Source of the DNA: Promethearchaeota archaeon
Lineage (GTDB): Archaea; Asgardarchaeota; Lokiarchaeia; Sigynarchaeales; SOKP01
Length of the DNA: 6,972 nt
Reading direction: 5' to 3'
NCBI GenBank assembly: GCA_016839635.1
Contig: JAEOTV010000199.1
Coordinates: 1-6,972 of the forward strand
Shown here: piece after piece, positions 1 through 6,199 of the stretch
Layout: each line of letters starts with the position of its first letter
Position numbering within the stretch: the first letter of the stretch is position 1
Program-made: the position numbers and the translations under genes
The notes under the pieces: model-generated
What the model was told of the DNA's origin: nothing
Database searches by the model: none
The model's input: the letters and a program-made list of their open reading frames with translations, nothing else

Positions 1-806
1 AGGGATTAAGATTGCATTATATTGACGAAGGGCCGCAAGATTCTAATGAAGTATTTTTATGTCTTCATGGACAACCAACATGGAGTTATTTATATAGAAA
101 AATGATACCTACATTCCTAAAAGCGGGTCATCGAGTTGTAGCACCTGATTATTTTGGATTTGGCAGATCTGATAAACCTGTTGAAGAAAATATATATACG
201 TTTGACTTTCATAGAAATTCATTACTAAAATTTATCAACTATTTAGATTTGAAAAATTTAACATTGGTATGTCAAGATTGGGGTGGGTTATTGGGCCTCA
301 CATTGCCTGTAGATATGCCTAAAAGATTTAAAAGACTATTAATAATGAATACTTGGTTAGGAGTAGGTGATGTTCCACTTTCAAAAGGATTTCTATTTTG
401 GAGGGATTGGAATAATAAAACTCCCGATTTAGTGCCTGGTCGTTTAATTGCTAGACAATGCCCTCAATTAACAGAAAAAGAAAAAGCAGCTTATAATGTG
501 CCCTTTCCAGATATTAAATATAAAGCAGGAATACGAAGATTTCCAAATCTCGTACCTGATACCCCTGATGCACCGGGAGCTAGAATTTCTCAACGAGCAA
601 GAGAGTGGTTTCAAAATAATTGGTCTGGAGAATCATTTATGGCTGTGGGGATGCAAGATCCTGTTTTGGGTCCATCTGTTATGCGAATACTCCGAACTTA
701 TATTAAAGGTTGTCCCAAACCATTAAGAATAAAAGAAGCAGGCCATTTTGTTCAAGAATGGGGAGAACTCATAGCTAAGAGAGCGTTAGAATCATTTAAC
801 TTATAA
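1..806 (+). CDS. Haloalkane dehalogenase-like alpha/beta hydrolase (5' end cut by window)
   Basis: An alpha/beta-fold hydrolase resembling subfamily I haloalkane dehalogenases (DhlA type), which cleave carbon-halogen bonds through an aspartyl-ester intermediate in the cytoplasm. The frame is open to the window edge and reads G-L-R before the TTG at 12, as expected inside this family, so the true start lies upstream and roughly 30-40 residues are missing. Numbering from that TTG, HGQPTW (19-24) forms the oxyanion loop, QDWGG (88-92) holds the nucleophile Asp89 and halide-binding Trp90, GMQD (213-216) gives the likely acid Asp216, and GHFVQE (244-249) gives the catalytic His245. The C-terminal third follows DhlA closely (GCPxPL, AGHFVQE). 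Odd: where I align DhlA's second halide-binding tryptophan (RWAP), this protein has RQCP (148-151), so true dehalogenase activity is uncertain. The fold and catalytic triad are secure; the substrate is not. Such genes are mostly bacterial, so transfer is possible. Confidence 0.88.
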   Translation, partial: GLRLHYIDEGPQDSNEVFLCLHGQPTWSYLYRKMIPTFLKAGHRVVAPDYFGFGRSDKPVEENIYTFDFHRNSLLKFINYLDLKNLTLVCQDWGGLLGLTLPVDMPKRFKRLLIMNTWLGVGDVPLSKGFLFWRDWNNKTPDLVPGRLIARQCPQLTEKEKAAYNVPFPDIKYKAGIRRFPNLVPDTPDAPGARISQRAREWFQNNWSGESFMAVGMQDPVLGPSVMRILRTYIKGCPKPLRIKEAGHFVQEWGELIAKRALESFNL

Positions 807-850
807 AATAGGATTAATCGTTATATTTAAACCCTTCAGAGAAGATGTAT

Positions 851-880
851 ACTTTTATATAATGTATTCAATATATAAAA
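851..880 (+). promoter_or_regulatory. Archaeal promoter of first membrane-protein gene
   Basis: TTTATATAA at 854-862 fits an archaeal TATA box. A start site about 25 bases downstream, near 884, would give a leader of about 35 bases containing the ribosome site. A second AT element, ATATATAAAA (871-880), is an alternative TATA box. The same two elements recur at the same spacing before the paralogous gene, which supports a real promoter. The start site itself is inferred. Confidence 0.6.
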
Positions 881-905
881 TCAAAATATGTCAATTTAGA
901 ATTTA

Positions 906-910
906 GAGGG
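906..910 (+). promoter_or_regulatory. Ribosome binding site GAGGG
   Basis: GAGGG lies nine bases before the ATG at 920. It is preserved at exactly the same distance before the TTG start of the paralogue, so it supports both start choices. Confidence 0.7.
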
Positions 911-919
911 TAATCGACA

Positions 920-1993
920 ATGAGTAAAAGTTTCAATTATAAATCAATTTTAGTTAGTTTATTTATTATTGTTGGATTGTTTATTAGCATATATTCTGGA
1001 GTTCTTTTTACCATTTTTGCAATACTTGAGCCAAATATCCCTGATTCACATGCTCATTTAGCCTGGGTTTCGAATTCTTATACGTTCACTTTGAATATTT
1101 TTATACTAGGATTAGGGATCTTAATAGGGAGTTTAATATATAACCGATTAAGTCCAACAGATAATATTTTTGCAAAAATTAAAGAAGGAGTGACCAGAAT
1201 AAAAATCAGAAAATTTAGAATTATAACTAAAACTAGTTCATTTATAGGAGCATTATTGACTTCATATACGTTGGGTTATTTTATCTCTTTTATTATTTAT
1301 TGTAATATTTATAATTTTTCTGCAACTGAAATTGCTGAGCTTTTCTTGTACCCATTAGTAATTTGCATTTTATTCTTTCAGGTTGGAGCATTAATTTCTT
1401 CCATTGGACTATATATTATTAAAGAAATTAATAAAATTCATAAATCTGATACTATTAATGGAATACCATATTTCTTGAGCAGAGGAAACAGAATTTTATC
1501 CAGCATTGGGATAATAAATAGTTCCATCCTGATTTTCATATTTGGGGAGGGAATACGTGCTTTTAATTGGCATTGGTTTACAGGTTTTTACCCTCCAGGT
1601 CCATATACCTGGGAATATATGGGCTTAACACTTGGATTTCTATCTATTTCAATTTTTATTTTCATCTATGGAATTCAGTATTATTTTAGGCTAAACTGGT
1701 ATGTAAAGAGGCATAGTGAGATAACAAGAATCAAATTTAAAATGAGCAAAAAGTTCATTTCTCCTATTTTTGCTATAATTTCTCTCGTAATAATGTTTCT
1801 TCCTTTTCCCCCCTATTTATATATTGCTCCTCTCCTAATTTTTATGATTTCGCAAGCTTGGCCTATTGTTTGGTGGAACATCTATGTTACATACTCACTC
1901 ATATTTTTTAGTGGGTTATTTATGCTAATTGGAGTAGCTATAATTCTAAGTCCTAGAAGGAAATATGAGATAATAGATAACCTCCATTCTTAA
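920..1993 (+). CDS. Eight-helix membrane protein, tandem copy 1
   Basis: I do not recognise the family. The 357-residue protein has about eight hydrophobic segments, near residues 9-35, 54-75, 105-128, 141-168, 195-212, 232-256, 278-310 and 322-343. Basic residues cluster at the N-terminus and in the loops at 76-104, 169-194 and 257-277, and the C-terminus is PRRKYE (345-350). The positive-inside rule therefore puts both ends and these loops in the cytoplasm. The two motifs shared best with the downstream paralogue, HLAWVSNSYT (46-55) and FTGFYPP (220-226), fall in loops facing outside. There is no cleavable signal peptide, nucleotide-binding motif or catalytic motif that I can name. It has its own TATA box and GAGGG site and the start is ATG. 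A transporter, receptor or membrane-structural role are all open; none is supported by a motif. Confidence 0.85.
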   Translation: MSKSFNYKSILVSLFIIVGLFISIYSGVLFTIFAILEPNIPDSHAHLAWVSNSYTFTLNIFILGLGILIGSLIYNRLSPTDNIFAKIKEGVTRIKIRKFRIITKTSSFIGALLTSYTLGYFISFIIYCNIYNFSATEIAELFLYPLVICILFFQVGALISSIGLYIIKEINKIHKSDTINGIPYFLSRGNRILSSIGIINSSILIFIFGEGIRAFNWHWFTGFYPPGPYTWEYMGLTLGFLSISIFIFIYGIQYYFRLNWYVKRHSEITRIKFKMSKKFISPIFAIISLVIMFLPFPPYLYIAPLLIFMISQAWPIVWWNIYVTYSLIFFSGLFMLIGVAIILSPRRKYEIIDNLHS

Positions 1994-2062
1994 TTTCTCA
2001 TAGAACACTAGCTAATTACAATAGGTAAGAATGCAATTGAATCGTTTTATATTTAAACACTT

Positions 2063-2090
2063 GATGTGTACTTTATGTAAATTCAATATA
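2063..2090 (+). repeat. Extra partial copy of the promoter element
   Basis: GATGTGTACTTTATGTAA followed by ATTCAATATA resembles the element at 844-876 before gene 1 (GATGTATACTTTTATATAA..ATTCAATATA) and the complete copy at 2095-2125. This additional copy accounts for much of why the spacer before copy 2 (176 bases) is longer than the one before copy 1 (113 bases). It could be a second promoter or a duplicated regulator site. Confidence 0.5.
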
Positions 2091-2100
2091 GAATATGCAT

Positions 2101-2130
2101 ACTTTTATATAATTTATTCAATATATAAAA
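2101..2130 (+). promoter_or_regulatory. Archaeal promoter of second membrane-protein gene
   Basis: TTTATATAA (2104-2112) and ATATATAAAA (2121-2130) repeat the arrangement found before copy 1 with one mismatch in 30 bases. The predicted start is near 2134, giving a leader of about 35 bases. Confidence 0.6.
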
Positions 2131-2155
2131 ACAAGATATATTGAATTAGAGAATA

Positions 2156-2160
2156 GAGGG
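2156..2160 (+). promoter_or_regulatory. Ribosome binding site GAGGG deciding a TTG start
   Basis: GAGGG ends nine bases before TTG at 2170, the same spacing as GAGGG to ATG in copy 1. Aligning the two leaders places TTG exactly over ATG, and both proteins then begin Met-Ser, so TTG is the start. Confidence 0.75.
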
Positions 2161-2169
2161 TAATAAGCA

Positions 2170-3249
2170 TTGAGTTTAGATTCAAACTACAGATCGATTT
2201 TGGTTAATTTTGTTATCTTCATTGGTTTATTCCTTTGTGTTTACTCTGGAGTTGTTTTTATTATCTTAGCTTTACATGCTCCAAATATTCCAAGTATTTA
2301 CAGCCATTTGGCATGGGTTTCAAACTCATATACAATCTACTTGAATTTATTAATTATTGGAATAGGGATCCTAGTAGGAAGTTTAATCTACAACAAATAT
2401 AGACGAACAGACAAATCTTCAATCCAAATTGAAAACCGAGATATTAAAAAGTATAAAATCTTTTTTGGAATGGTCTCAATTTCAGGATTATTAGTAGCTT
2501 CAATTATGTTTGGTTATTTTTTCTCTCTCATGATATTTATATTTAAGTATTACACAAATTCTGTTGAATTTGCCGAACTCTTCTTATTAAAGTTTATGAT
2601 AACTTATTTTTTCTTCTTGTTTGGATTATTTATCTTTTATTTAGGATTTTATATAATTAAAAATTATCTTACTATTCAAAAAAGTTCAATTAGAACGGGA
2701 AATCCAAGATTTTTAAAAAGAAAATATAAAATTTTAACAACAATAATAAGCGCATATAGTGGAATTATTGTTTTTATATTTGGAAGCGCTATATTTACTA
2801 TTTTTTTCTATAATTACTATTATTTTACAGGTTTTTACCCCCCAACACGATTTGATCATGAGATGACAGGTTTTTTGCTAGCAATAATGTCAACTTCATT
2901 ACTAATTCACTCTTTTACTATAACCTATTTTGTTTGTGCATTAAAGTATGAAAAAAAATCCCAAAATTTAAGAAAAGCACAACCCAATTTTAATTTAAAT
3001 TTTATTATTCGTATTGGAAGTATAGTATTTATAATAGGATTAATGCTTTCCATACCCGCGGATTTTCTTTATGGGCTGATTGGTTTTTTGGCTAATGTTG
3101 TGCGATTAATCATATACAATTGGATCTATAGCCCATGGGGTTATTCTGAATTTTTAATACTTTCTTTGTTTTTTTTAGATATTTTTTTGATAAGTTGTAT
3201 TATTATATTAGTTCCAAGAAGGAAGTATGAGATTTTAAATAATATTTAG
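2170..3249 (+). CDS. Eight-helix membrane protein, tandem copy 2 (TTG start)
   Basis: This is the paralogue of the preceding gene, 359 residues, with the same order of hydrophobic segments and the same presumed topology with both ends inside. Conserved landmarks are NYxSILV (6-12), PNIP (38-41), HLAWVSNSYT (46-55), GSLIYN (70-75), FTGFYPP (219-225) and the C-terminal PRRKYEI (349-355). It lacks the tryptophan-rich stretch NWHW that precedes FTGFYPP in copy 1, having aromatic YNYYY instead. The central and C-terminal helices diverge most. The start is TTG, fixed by the leader duplicated from copy 1. It has its own promoter, so the copies can be expressed separately. The gene ends 12 bases from the stop of the convergent tRNA-modification gene. 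The function is unknown; with copy 1 it forms an expanded family that may have further members elsewhere in the genome. Confidence 0.85.
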   Translation: MSLDSNYRSILVNFVIFIGLFLCVYSGVVFIILALHAPNIPSIYSHLAWVSNSYTIYLNLLIIGIGILVGSLIYNKYRRTDKSSIQIENRDIKKYKIFFGMVSISGLLVASIMFGYFFSLMIFIFKYYTNSVEFAELFLLKFMITYFFFLFGLFIFYLGFYIIKNYLTIQKSSIRTGNPRFLKRKYKILTTIISAYSGIIVFIFGSAIFTIFFYNYYYFTGFYPPTRFDHEMTGFLLAIMSTSLLIHSFTITYFVCALKYEKKSQNLRKAQPNFNLNFIIRIGSIVFIIGLMLSIPADFLYGLIGFLANVVRLIIYNWIYSPWGYSEFLILSLFFLDIFLISCIIILVPRRKYEILNNI

Positions 3250-3261
3250 CTTTCATTTACG

Positions 3262-4575
3262 TTATTCGGTTTTTCCAAACAAATTATAACCTTTGATTTT
3301 GATAACTTTAATATTCACAAATTTACCATAACTATCTTTTAATTCATTAACAAAAATATTTTTGTAGGCAAAATTTCTCCCAAAAGCCTGATTTCTTTCT
3401 ACACCTTTATGAAGTAATAATATTTCTCCTTCCCAATTCATCCACTTTTTATTAATATGTGTTAAATTGCTTCTAAAGATATTAGATAATCTTACGGATC
3501 TTTCTTTGATCATTTTACTATCAATTTGAGTCATTTTTTTTGCTTTAGTGCCTGGTCTTGGTGTGAATTTTGAAATATTTAAAATCTCAGGTTTTAACCA
3601 TTTTATAAAATTTATAGTTCTAAAGAAATCATACTCAGTTTCACCAGGAAAGCCACATATAATATCAGTAGAAATGGTCAAATTTGGAAATTCTGTCCTT
3701 AAGAGCTCAATTTTATCTATTATATCTGAAATATAATATTTTCTACCCATTTCTTTCAAAATTTTATTGCTTCCTGATTGAATTGGAATATGTAAAAACT
3801 GGTAGACTTTAGGCAGAATAAAAATTGATATTAATTGCTCCGTATTTTCAATTAAAAAACTTGGATTAATCATTCCTATTCTTAAAAAGAACTTATAATT
3901 GAGAGAGACGATACTTTCCACTAGATTTGCTAATGTAGTTTGGTTATGTTGATAAGTACTACAATCTTGTGAAGTCAAATAAATTTGTTTAATTCCTTGC
4001 TTTAATTGATATTCAACATTTTTTACTATGCTATCTGGATTATAGCAGTTTAGTTTACCTCTTGCATTTTTTACACAACAATAAGTACAAGACCCCAAAC
4101 ATCCTTCTGAGATTGGAATAACTCCTGTAATTTTTCCAGGTGGATGATTAATATAGTATTTGGCTTTATCAATTGATTTATTTGATTTAAATACGAGATT
4201 TTTCTCACCACTTTTAATTTTTTGAAATATCTCTGGAAGTTCTATTATATTGTTCAAATCAATTATAGCAGCAAAGGAGGGAATGATTTTTTTAATAGTT
4301 TCAATGTAATTAGGGGCTATATGAGGCAAACACCCCGCAATAACGATATGTTTTTTAAGATTTTTGTGAAATTGTTTATGTAAATATTCTAAACGTGCTT
4401 TTATTTTATTTTCAGTTTGTTCTTTGACAGCACACGTATTAATAATTAAGAATTGAGCACTTTCCAACGAAGTTTGAATGTAATTCGCTTTTATCAGCAC
4501 ATTAGTGATTATATATGAATCCGCTTTATTCGATGTGCATCCATATGTTTCTACGTAAAAGGATTCTTTTATCAT
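3262..4575 (-). CDS. tRNA t6A37 methylthiotransferase (archaeal e-MtaB / CDKAL1-like)
   Basis: A radical-SAM enzyme that adds a methylthio group to C2 of N6-threonylcarbamoyl-adenosine at position 37, next to the anticodon, in tRNAs reading ANN codons, using S-adenosylmethionine and two iron-sulfur clusters. The 437 residues show the full family layout. The N-terminal methylthiotransferase domain carries Cys13 (ETYGC), Cys48 (NTCAV) and Cys82 (AGCLP) for the auxiliary cluster. The radical-SAM core has CLGSCTYC (Cys159, Cys163, Cys166), with IPIQSGS (263-269) and TDIICGFPGET (303-313). A TRAM domain for tRNA binding spans about 376-437. The early YGCTSNKAD wording and compact TRAM point to the archaeal/eukaryotic branch rather than bacterial MiaB. 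Cys167, next to the cluster triad, is a small oddity. It is transcribed alone, against its left neighbour and divergent from its right one. No Shine-Dalgarno precedes the ATG. Confidence 0.93.
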   Translation of the reverse strand: MIKESFYVETYGCTSNKADSYIITNVLIKANYIQTSLESAQFLIINTCAVKEQTENKIKARLEYLHKQFHKNLKKHIVIAGCLPHIAPNYIETIKKIIPSFAAIIDLNNIIELPEIFQKIKSGEKNLVFKSNKSIDKAKYYINHPPGKITGVIPISEGCLGSCTYCCVKNARGKLNCYNPDSIVKNVEYQLKQGIKQIYLTSQDCSTYQHNQTTLANLVESIVSLNYKFFLRIGMINPSFLIENTEQLISIFILPKVYQFLHIPIQSGSNKILKEMGRKYYISDIIDKIELLRTEFPNLTISTDIICGFPGETEYDFFRTINFIKWLKPEILNISKFTPRPGTKAKKMTQIDSKMIKERSVRLSNIFRSNLTHINKKWMNWEGEILLLHKGVERNQAFGRNFAYKNIFVNELKDSYGKFVNIKVIKIKGYNLFGKTE

Positions 4576-4589
4576 AAAAAAATATAATA

Positions 4590-4598
4590 ATTTATAAA
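4590..4598 (-). promoter_or_regulatory. Possible TATA element of the methylthiotransferase gene
   Basis: On the minus strand TTTATAAAT lies about 15-23 bases before the ATG at 4575. This is so close that the mRNA would begin at or near the start codon. The region between is only A/T with no ribosome site, so a leaderless transcript is plausible. A weaker AT element further upstream (about 4618-4628) is the alternative. Confidence 0.3.
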
Positions 4599-4679
4599 AA
4601 GAACTTGCTTATTAGGTATTAAAAACGTTTTTTAATTAAAATAATCTATGATTAAGAAAATACAATTTATTCATTTGAA

Positions 4680-4686
4680 GAGTGAT
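4680..4686 (+). promoter_or_regulatory. Ribosome binding site GAGTGAT deciding the start
   Basis: GAGTGAT matches the archaeal GAGGTGAT consensus less one G and lies four bases before ATG at 4691. An in-frame GTG at 4682 sits inside this site, so ATG is preferred as the start. Confidence 0.55.
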
Positions 4687-4690
4687 TAAA

Positions 4691-5146
4691 ATGACAAAGA
4701 AAATCAAATTTGCATATTGCTCTGTATGTAAAAAAGAAGTCGAAAAATCTTCCAGAAAACCATTAGATATGATGCAAAAGTTACTTTGGGGCATGGTAAT
4801 CGTAGCTACATTAGGGATTGGAGCTATTGTATATGGAATTTATTTATCCAACAGGCCAAAGGTGCATTGTCCTATATGTTTTACTAAACTAGAGTATTCA
4901 GATAAACCATTTGTAAAACCAAAAAAGAAACGTGAAGATATGACACCTAAGGAGAGAGTGTTAGATAAGGCAGGATTAAGAGAAGAAGAAGAGGAAGAAG
5001 AACCTCCCAAAAAGAAAACCGAAACAAAAAAAAGGAAAAAAGAAGAAGAGAAAGAGGAGAAAAAATTAGTCTGCCCCTATTGTGGAGAAACATTAGAAGA
5101 AGAATATGCAACTTGTCCCTTCTGTCAAGTTCCATTAAAAACATAA
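4691..5146 (+). CDS. LITAF-like membrane zinc protein with C-terminal zinc ribbon
   Basis: A 151-residue protein with two metal sites and a charged linker. Residues 10-13 (CSVC) and 59-63 (HCPIC) flank a single hydrophobic segment at about 31-52. This layout matches the eukaryotic LITAF domain, where two half-knuckles on either side of a membrane-embedded hairpin join into one zinc ribbon; the 46 residues between the cysteine pairs are close to what I recall for human LITAF (48). The middle (about 76-126) is a lysine/glutamate run with seven consecutive glutamates (98-104), probably extended or helical. The C-terminus is an ordinary zinc ribbon, CPYC-x10-CPFC (128-145). If the segment crossed the membrane once, the two half-sites would lie on opposite sides and could not share a metal, so a monotopic insertion is the better model. 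The domain assignment is inference. A start at the in-frame GTG (4682) would add three residues. A hairpin follows the stop directly. Confidence 0.85.
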   Translation: MTKKIKFAYCSVCKKEVEKSSRKPLDMMQKLLWGMVIVATLGIGAIVYGIYLSNRPKVHCPICFTKLEYSDKPFVKPKKKREDMTPKERVLDKAGLREEEEEEEPPKKKTETKKRKKEEEKEEKKLVCPYCGETLEEEYATCPFCQVPLKT

Positions 5147-5151
5147 GTTCT

Positions 5152-5180
5152 GAAAAAGATATTAAAGAATATTCTTTTTC
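5152..5180 (+). terminator. Hairpin terminator after the zinc protein
   Basis: GAAAAAGATATT (5152-5163) pairs with AATATTCTTTTTC (5168-5180) around an AAAG loop with one unpaired base. It starts five bases after the stop codon and its 3' arm is T-rich. The stem is weak, being nearly all A-U, but its position suggests transcript termination. Confidence 0.5.
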
Positions 5181-5224
5181 TTATCAAATAACTAATAAAA
5201 ATAAATAATAGTAAAACTAATAAT

Positions 5225-5240
5225 TAAAATATATATTTTA
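5225..5240 (+). promoter_or_regulatory. TATA-containing palindrome before the four-helix membrane gene
   Basis: TAAAATATATATTTTA is a perfect 16-base palindrome about 50 bases before the ATG at 5291. It can serve as the TATA box, placing the start near 5258 and giving a leader of about 30 bases with GGATGAG. Its symmetry may be simple AT composition rather than a regulator site. Confidence 0.45.
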
Positions 5241-5277
5241 GAAAACCTAAACTAAATTTAATTTAAAAAAAATAAAA

Positions 5278-5284
5278 GGATGAG
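5278..5284 (+). promoter_or_regulatory. Ribosome binding site GGATGAG
   Basis: The purine-rich GGATGAG lies six bases before ATG 5291 and supports that start. It is a modest match to the archaeal anti-Shine-Dalgarno sequence. Confidence 0.5.
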
Positions 5285-5290
5285 ATAAAA

Positions 5291-6058
5291 ATGCCACGTG
5301 CAGCTCGTAAAGCTCCTGATCGAGAGCCAGATCCATTGGATTTATATTCCACATGGGATCTTAGAATCGCAAAAGTAATTTATTATGGTCTTATTGTTGG
5401 TACTGCTGTTCTTGTGCTTGGAATATGGTTAATAATACTCTTTTCTATTGATCCATTTTGGCCATTTTTCTTAGGTCTCCATCTTGGATTTCAAATCGCT
5501 ATAATAGCGGGTGTTGTCACAGGGCACCTGTTTTTATTAGTGTTATTCTATACTTTATTCCGTGGAGGTATGGTAAAACTATGTAAGGCTTTATTTAAAG
5601 ACCGGCGATTAGCAAGAAAGTGGGAAGACTATTCAACTCTAAGATTACTTGTTGGAATTGCATTATTTAGCTTATACATTACTTTAATTGCACTCTTAAT
5701 TGGTTTTCTTCCATATACATTTTGGAGTGCTCTTTGGGGTTTATGGATTTTTATGGTGGAAAATTTTGGATTTGGATTATGGGTTCTTTGGGTCGGAGCT
5801 ATGATATTTTTAATCATAGGACTTGTATTTTTCGGTTTTGTTCTTTGGAATAGAGGAGTATTCTGGGTACTTAGTCGAGTTAAAACTATCGAAGACGAAA
5901 TAGAAGTTGACGAACGTATTAAAAAAGAAGCATTAAAAGAAATGGATGATAGGACACTTCAATCAATTTATAAAAAAGAAACTGGTAAGAAACCAATACA
6001 CAGGGGAAAAGAAACTAGAGGCTATATTGACTGGAAGAAGAAACAACTATCAGGTTAA
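5291..6058 (+). CDS. Four-helix membrane protein with basic C-terminal TGK/RGKET motif
   Basis: I do not recognise the family. The 255 residues comprise a charged proline-rich N-terminus (1-25), hydrophobic segments at about 29-51, 57-90, 117-140 and 160-186 with a further tryptophan-rich apolar stretch at 143-156, and a soluble C-terminal tail (about 195-255). Basic residues at 91-111 (between helices two and three) and in the tail suggest that both ends face the cytoplasm. The tail starts with an acidic/basic helix (TIEDEIEVDERIKKEALKE) and ends with a compact segment at 223-248: LQSIY, TGKKP, RGKET, then an aromatic-rich end. This segment looks like a small independent helical module and could bind protein, lipid or nucleic acid. 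The gene has its own promoter and ribosome site, is separated from the upstream gene by a hairpin, and converges on the last gene. Confidence 0.85.
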   Translation: MPRAARKAPDREPDPLDLYSTWDLRIAKVIYYGLIVGTAVLVLGIWLIILFSIDPFWPFFLGLHLGFQIAIIAGVVTGHLFLLVLFYTLFRGGMVKLCKALFKDRRLARKWEDYSTLRLLVGIALFSLYITLIALLIGFLPYTFWSALWGLWIFMVENFGFGLWVLWVGAMIFLIIGLVFFGFVLWNRGVFWVLSRVKTIEDEIEVDERIKKEALKEMDDRTLQSIYKKETGKKPIHRGKETRGYIDWKKKQLSG

Positions 6059-6070
6059 ATTATATTTAAA

Positions 6071-6092
6071 TTTTTTATACTATATTTTTTTT
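6071..6092 (+). terminator. T-rich terminator after the four-helix membrane gene
   Basis: Runs of six T (6071-6076) and eight T (6085-6092) begin 12 bases after the stop codon at 6058. Archaeal RNA polymerase commonly stops at such U tracts without a hairpin. The surrounding sequence is very AT-rich, so the call is tentative. Confidence 0.45.
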
Positions 6093-6159
6093 AAATTCTT
6101 AAAAAACCCTGAATTTTAATAATTTATTAGATCTTTTCCACAAAATTTACAAAATTTTT

Positions 6160-6192
6160 AAAAAAAAGTAAAAAAAGAGATTGTTAAACAAT
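6160..6192 (-). terminator. Hairpin plus U-tract terminator of the last gene
   Basis: The palindrome ATTGTT-A-AACAAT (6180-6192) lies eight bases beyond the minus-strand stop at 6200. Read on the minus strand it is followed by TCTCTTTTTTT-AC-TTTTTTTT. A hairpin followed by long U runs is a good terminator for the minus-strand gene. Confidence 0.6.
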
Positions 6193-6199
6193 TTGAATT

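Larger units (their letters stand above)
815..3249 (+). repeat. Tandem duplication of promoter plus membrane-protein gene
   Basis: Unit 1 runs from about 815 to 1993 and unit 2 from about 2039 to 3249. Each begins with an AATCGTT..TATATTTAAAC sequence (817-832; 2040-2058), followed by a near-identical TATA/leader block (851-919; 2101-2169) and then a paralogous gene of 357 or 359 codons. The leader blocks match at 56 of 69 positions with no gap. The proteins match at 33 of the first 55 residues and 24 of the next-conserved 36, and diverge more after that. The duplication is therefore old enough for the proteins to diverge while the control region stayed similar. Confidence 0.85.

Noticed and set aside
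496..726. Open frame inside the hydrolase gene
   Set aside because: It lies wholly within the well-supported dehalogenase-like gene in another frame, with no ribosome site and no family resemblance.
815..2169. Repeated AT-rich blocks considered as a mobile-element end or CRISPR-like repeat
   Set aside because: There are only two main copies, each directly ahead of a paralogous gene, with no transposase, terminal inverted repeats or regular spacers. Tandem gene duplication explains them.
3548..3736. Plus-strand open frame inside the methylthiotransferase gene
   Set aside because: It is antisense to the radical-SAM/TRAM region of a strongly identified gene.
4947..5144. Minus-strand open frame rich in Leu/Phe/Ser
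   Set aside because: It is the antisense image of the Lys/Glu codons and zinc ribbon of the gene at 4691-5146; purine-rich coding sequence gives Leu/Phe/Ser codons on the other strand.
5629..5817. Minus-strand open frame inside the four-helix membrane gene
   Set aside because: It is antisense to helices three and four of a clear membrane protein, with no supporting start signals.
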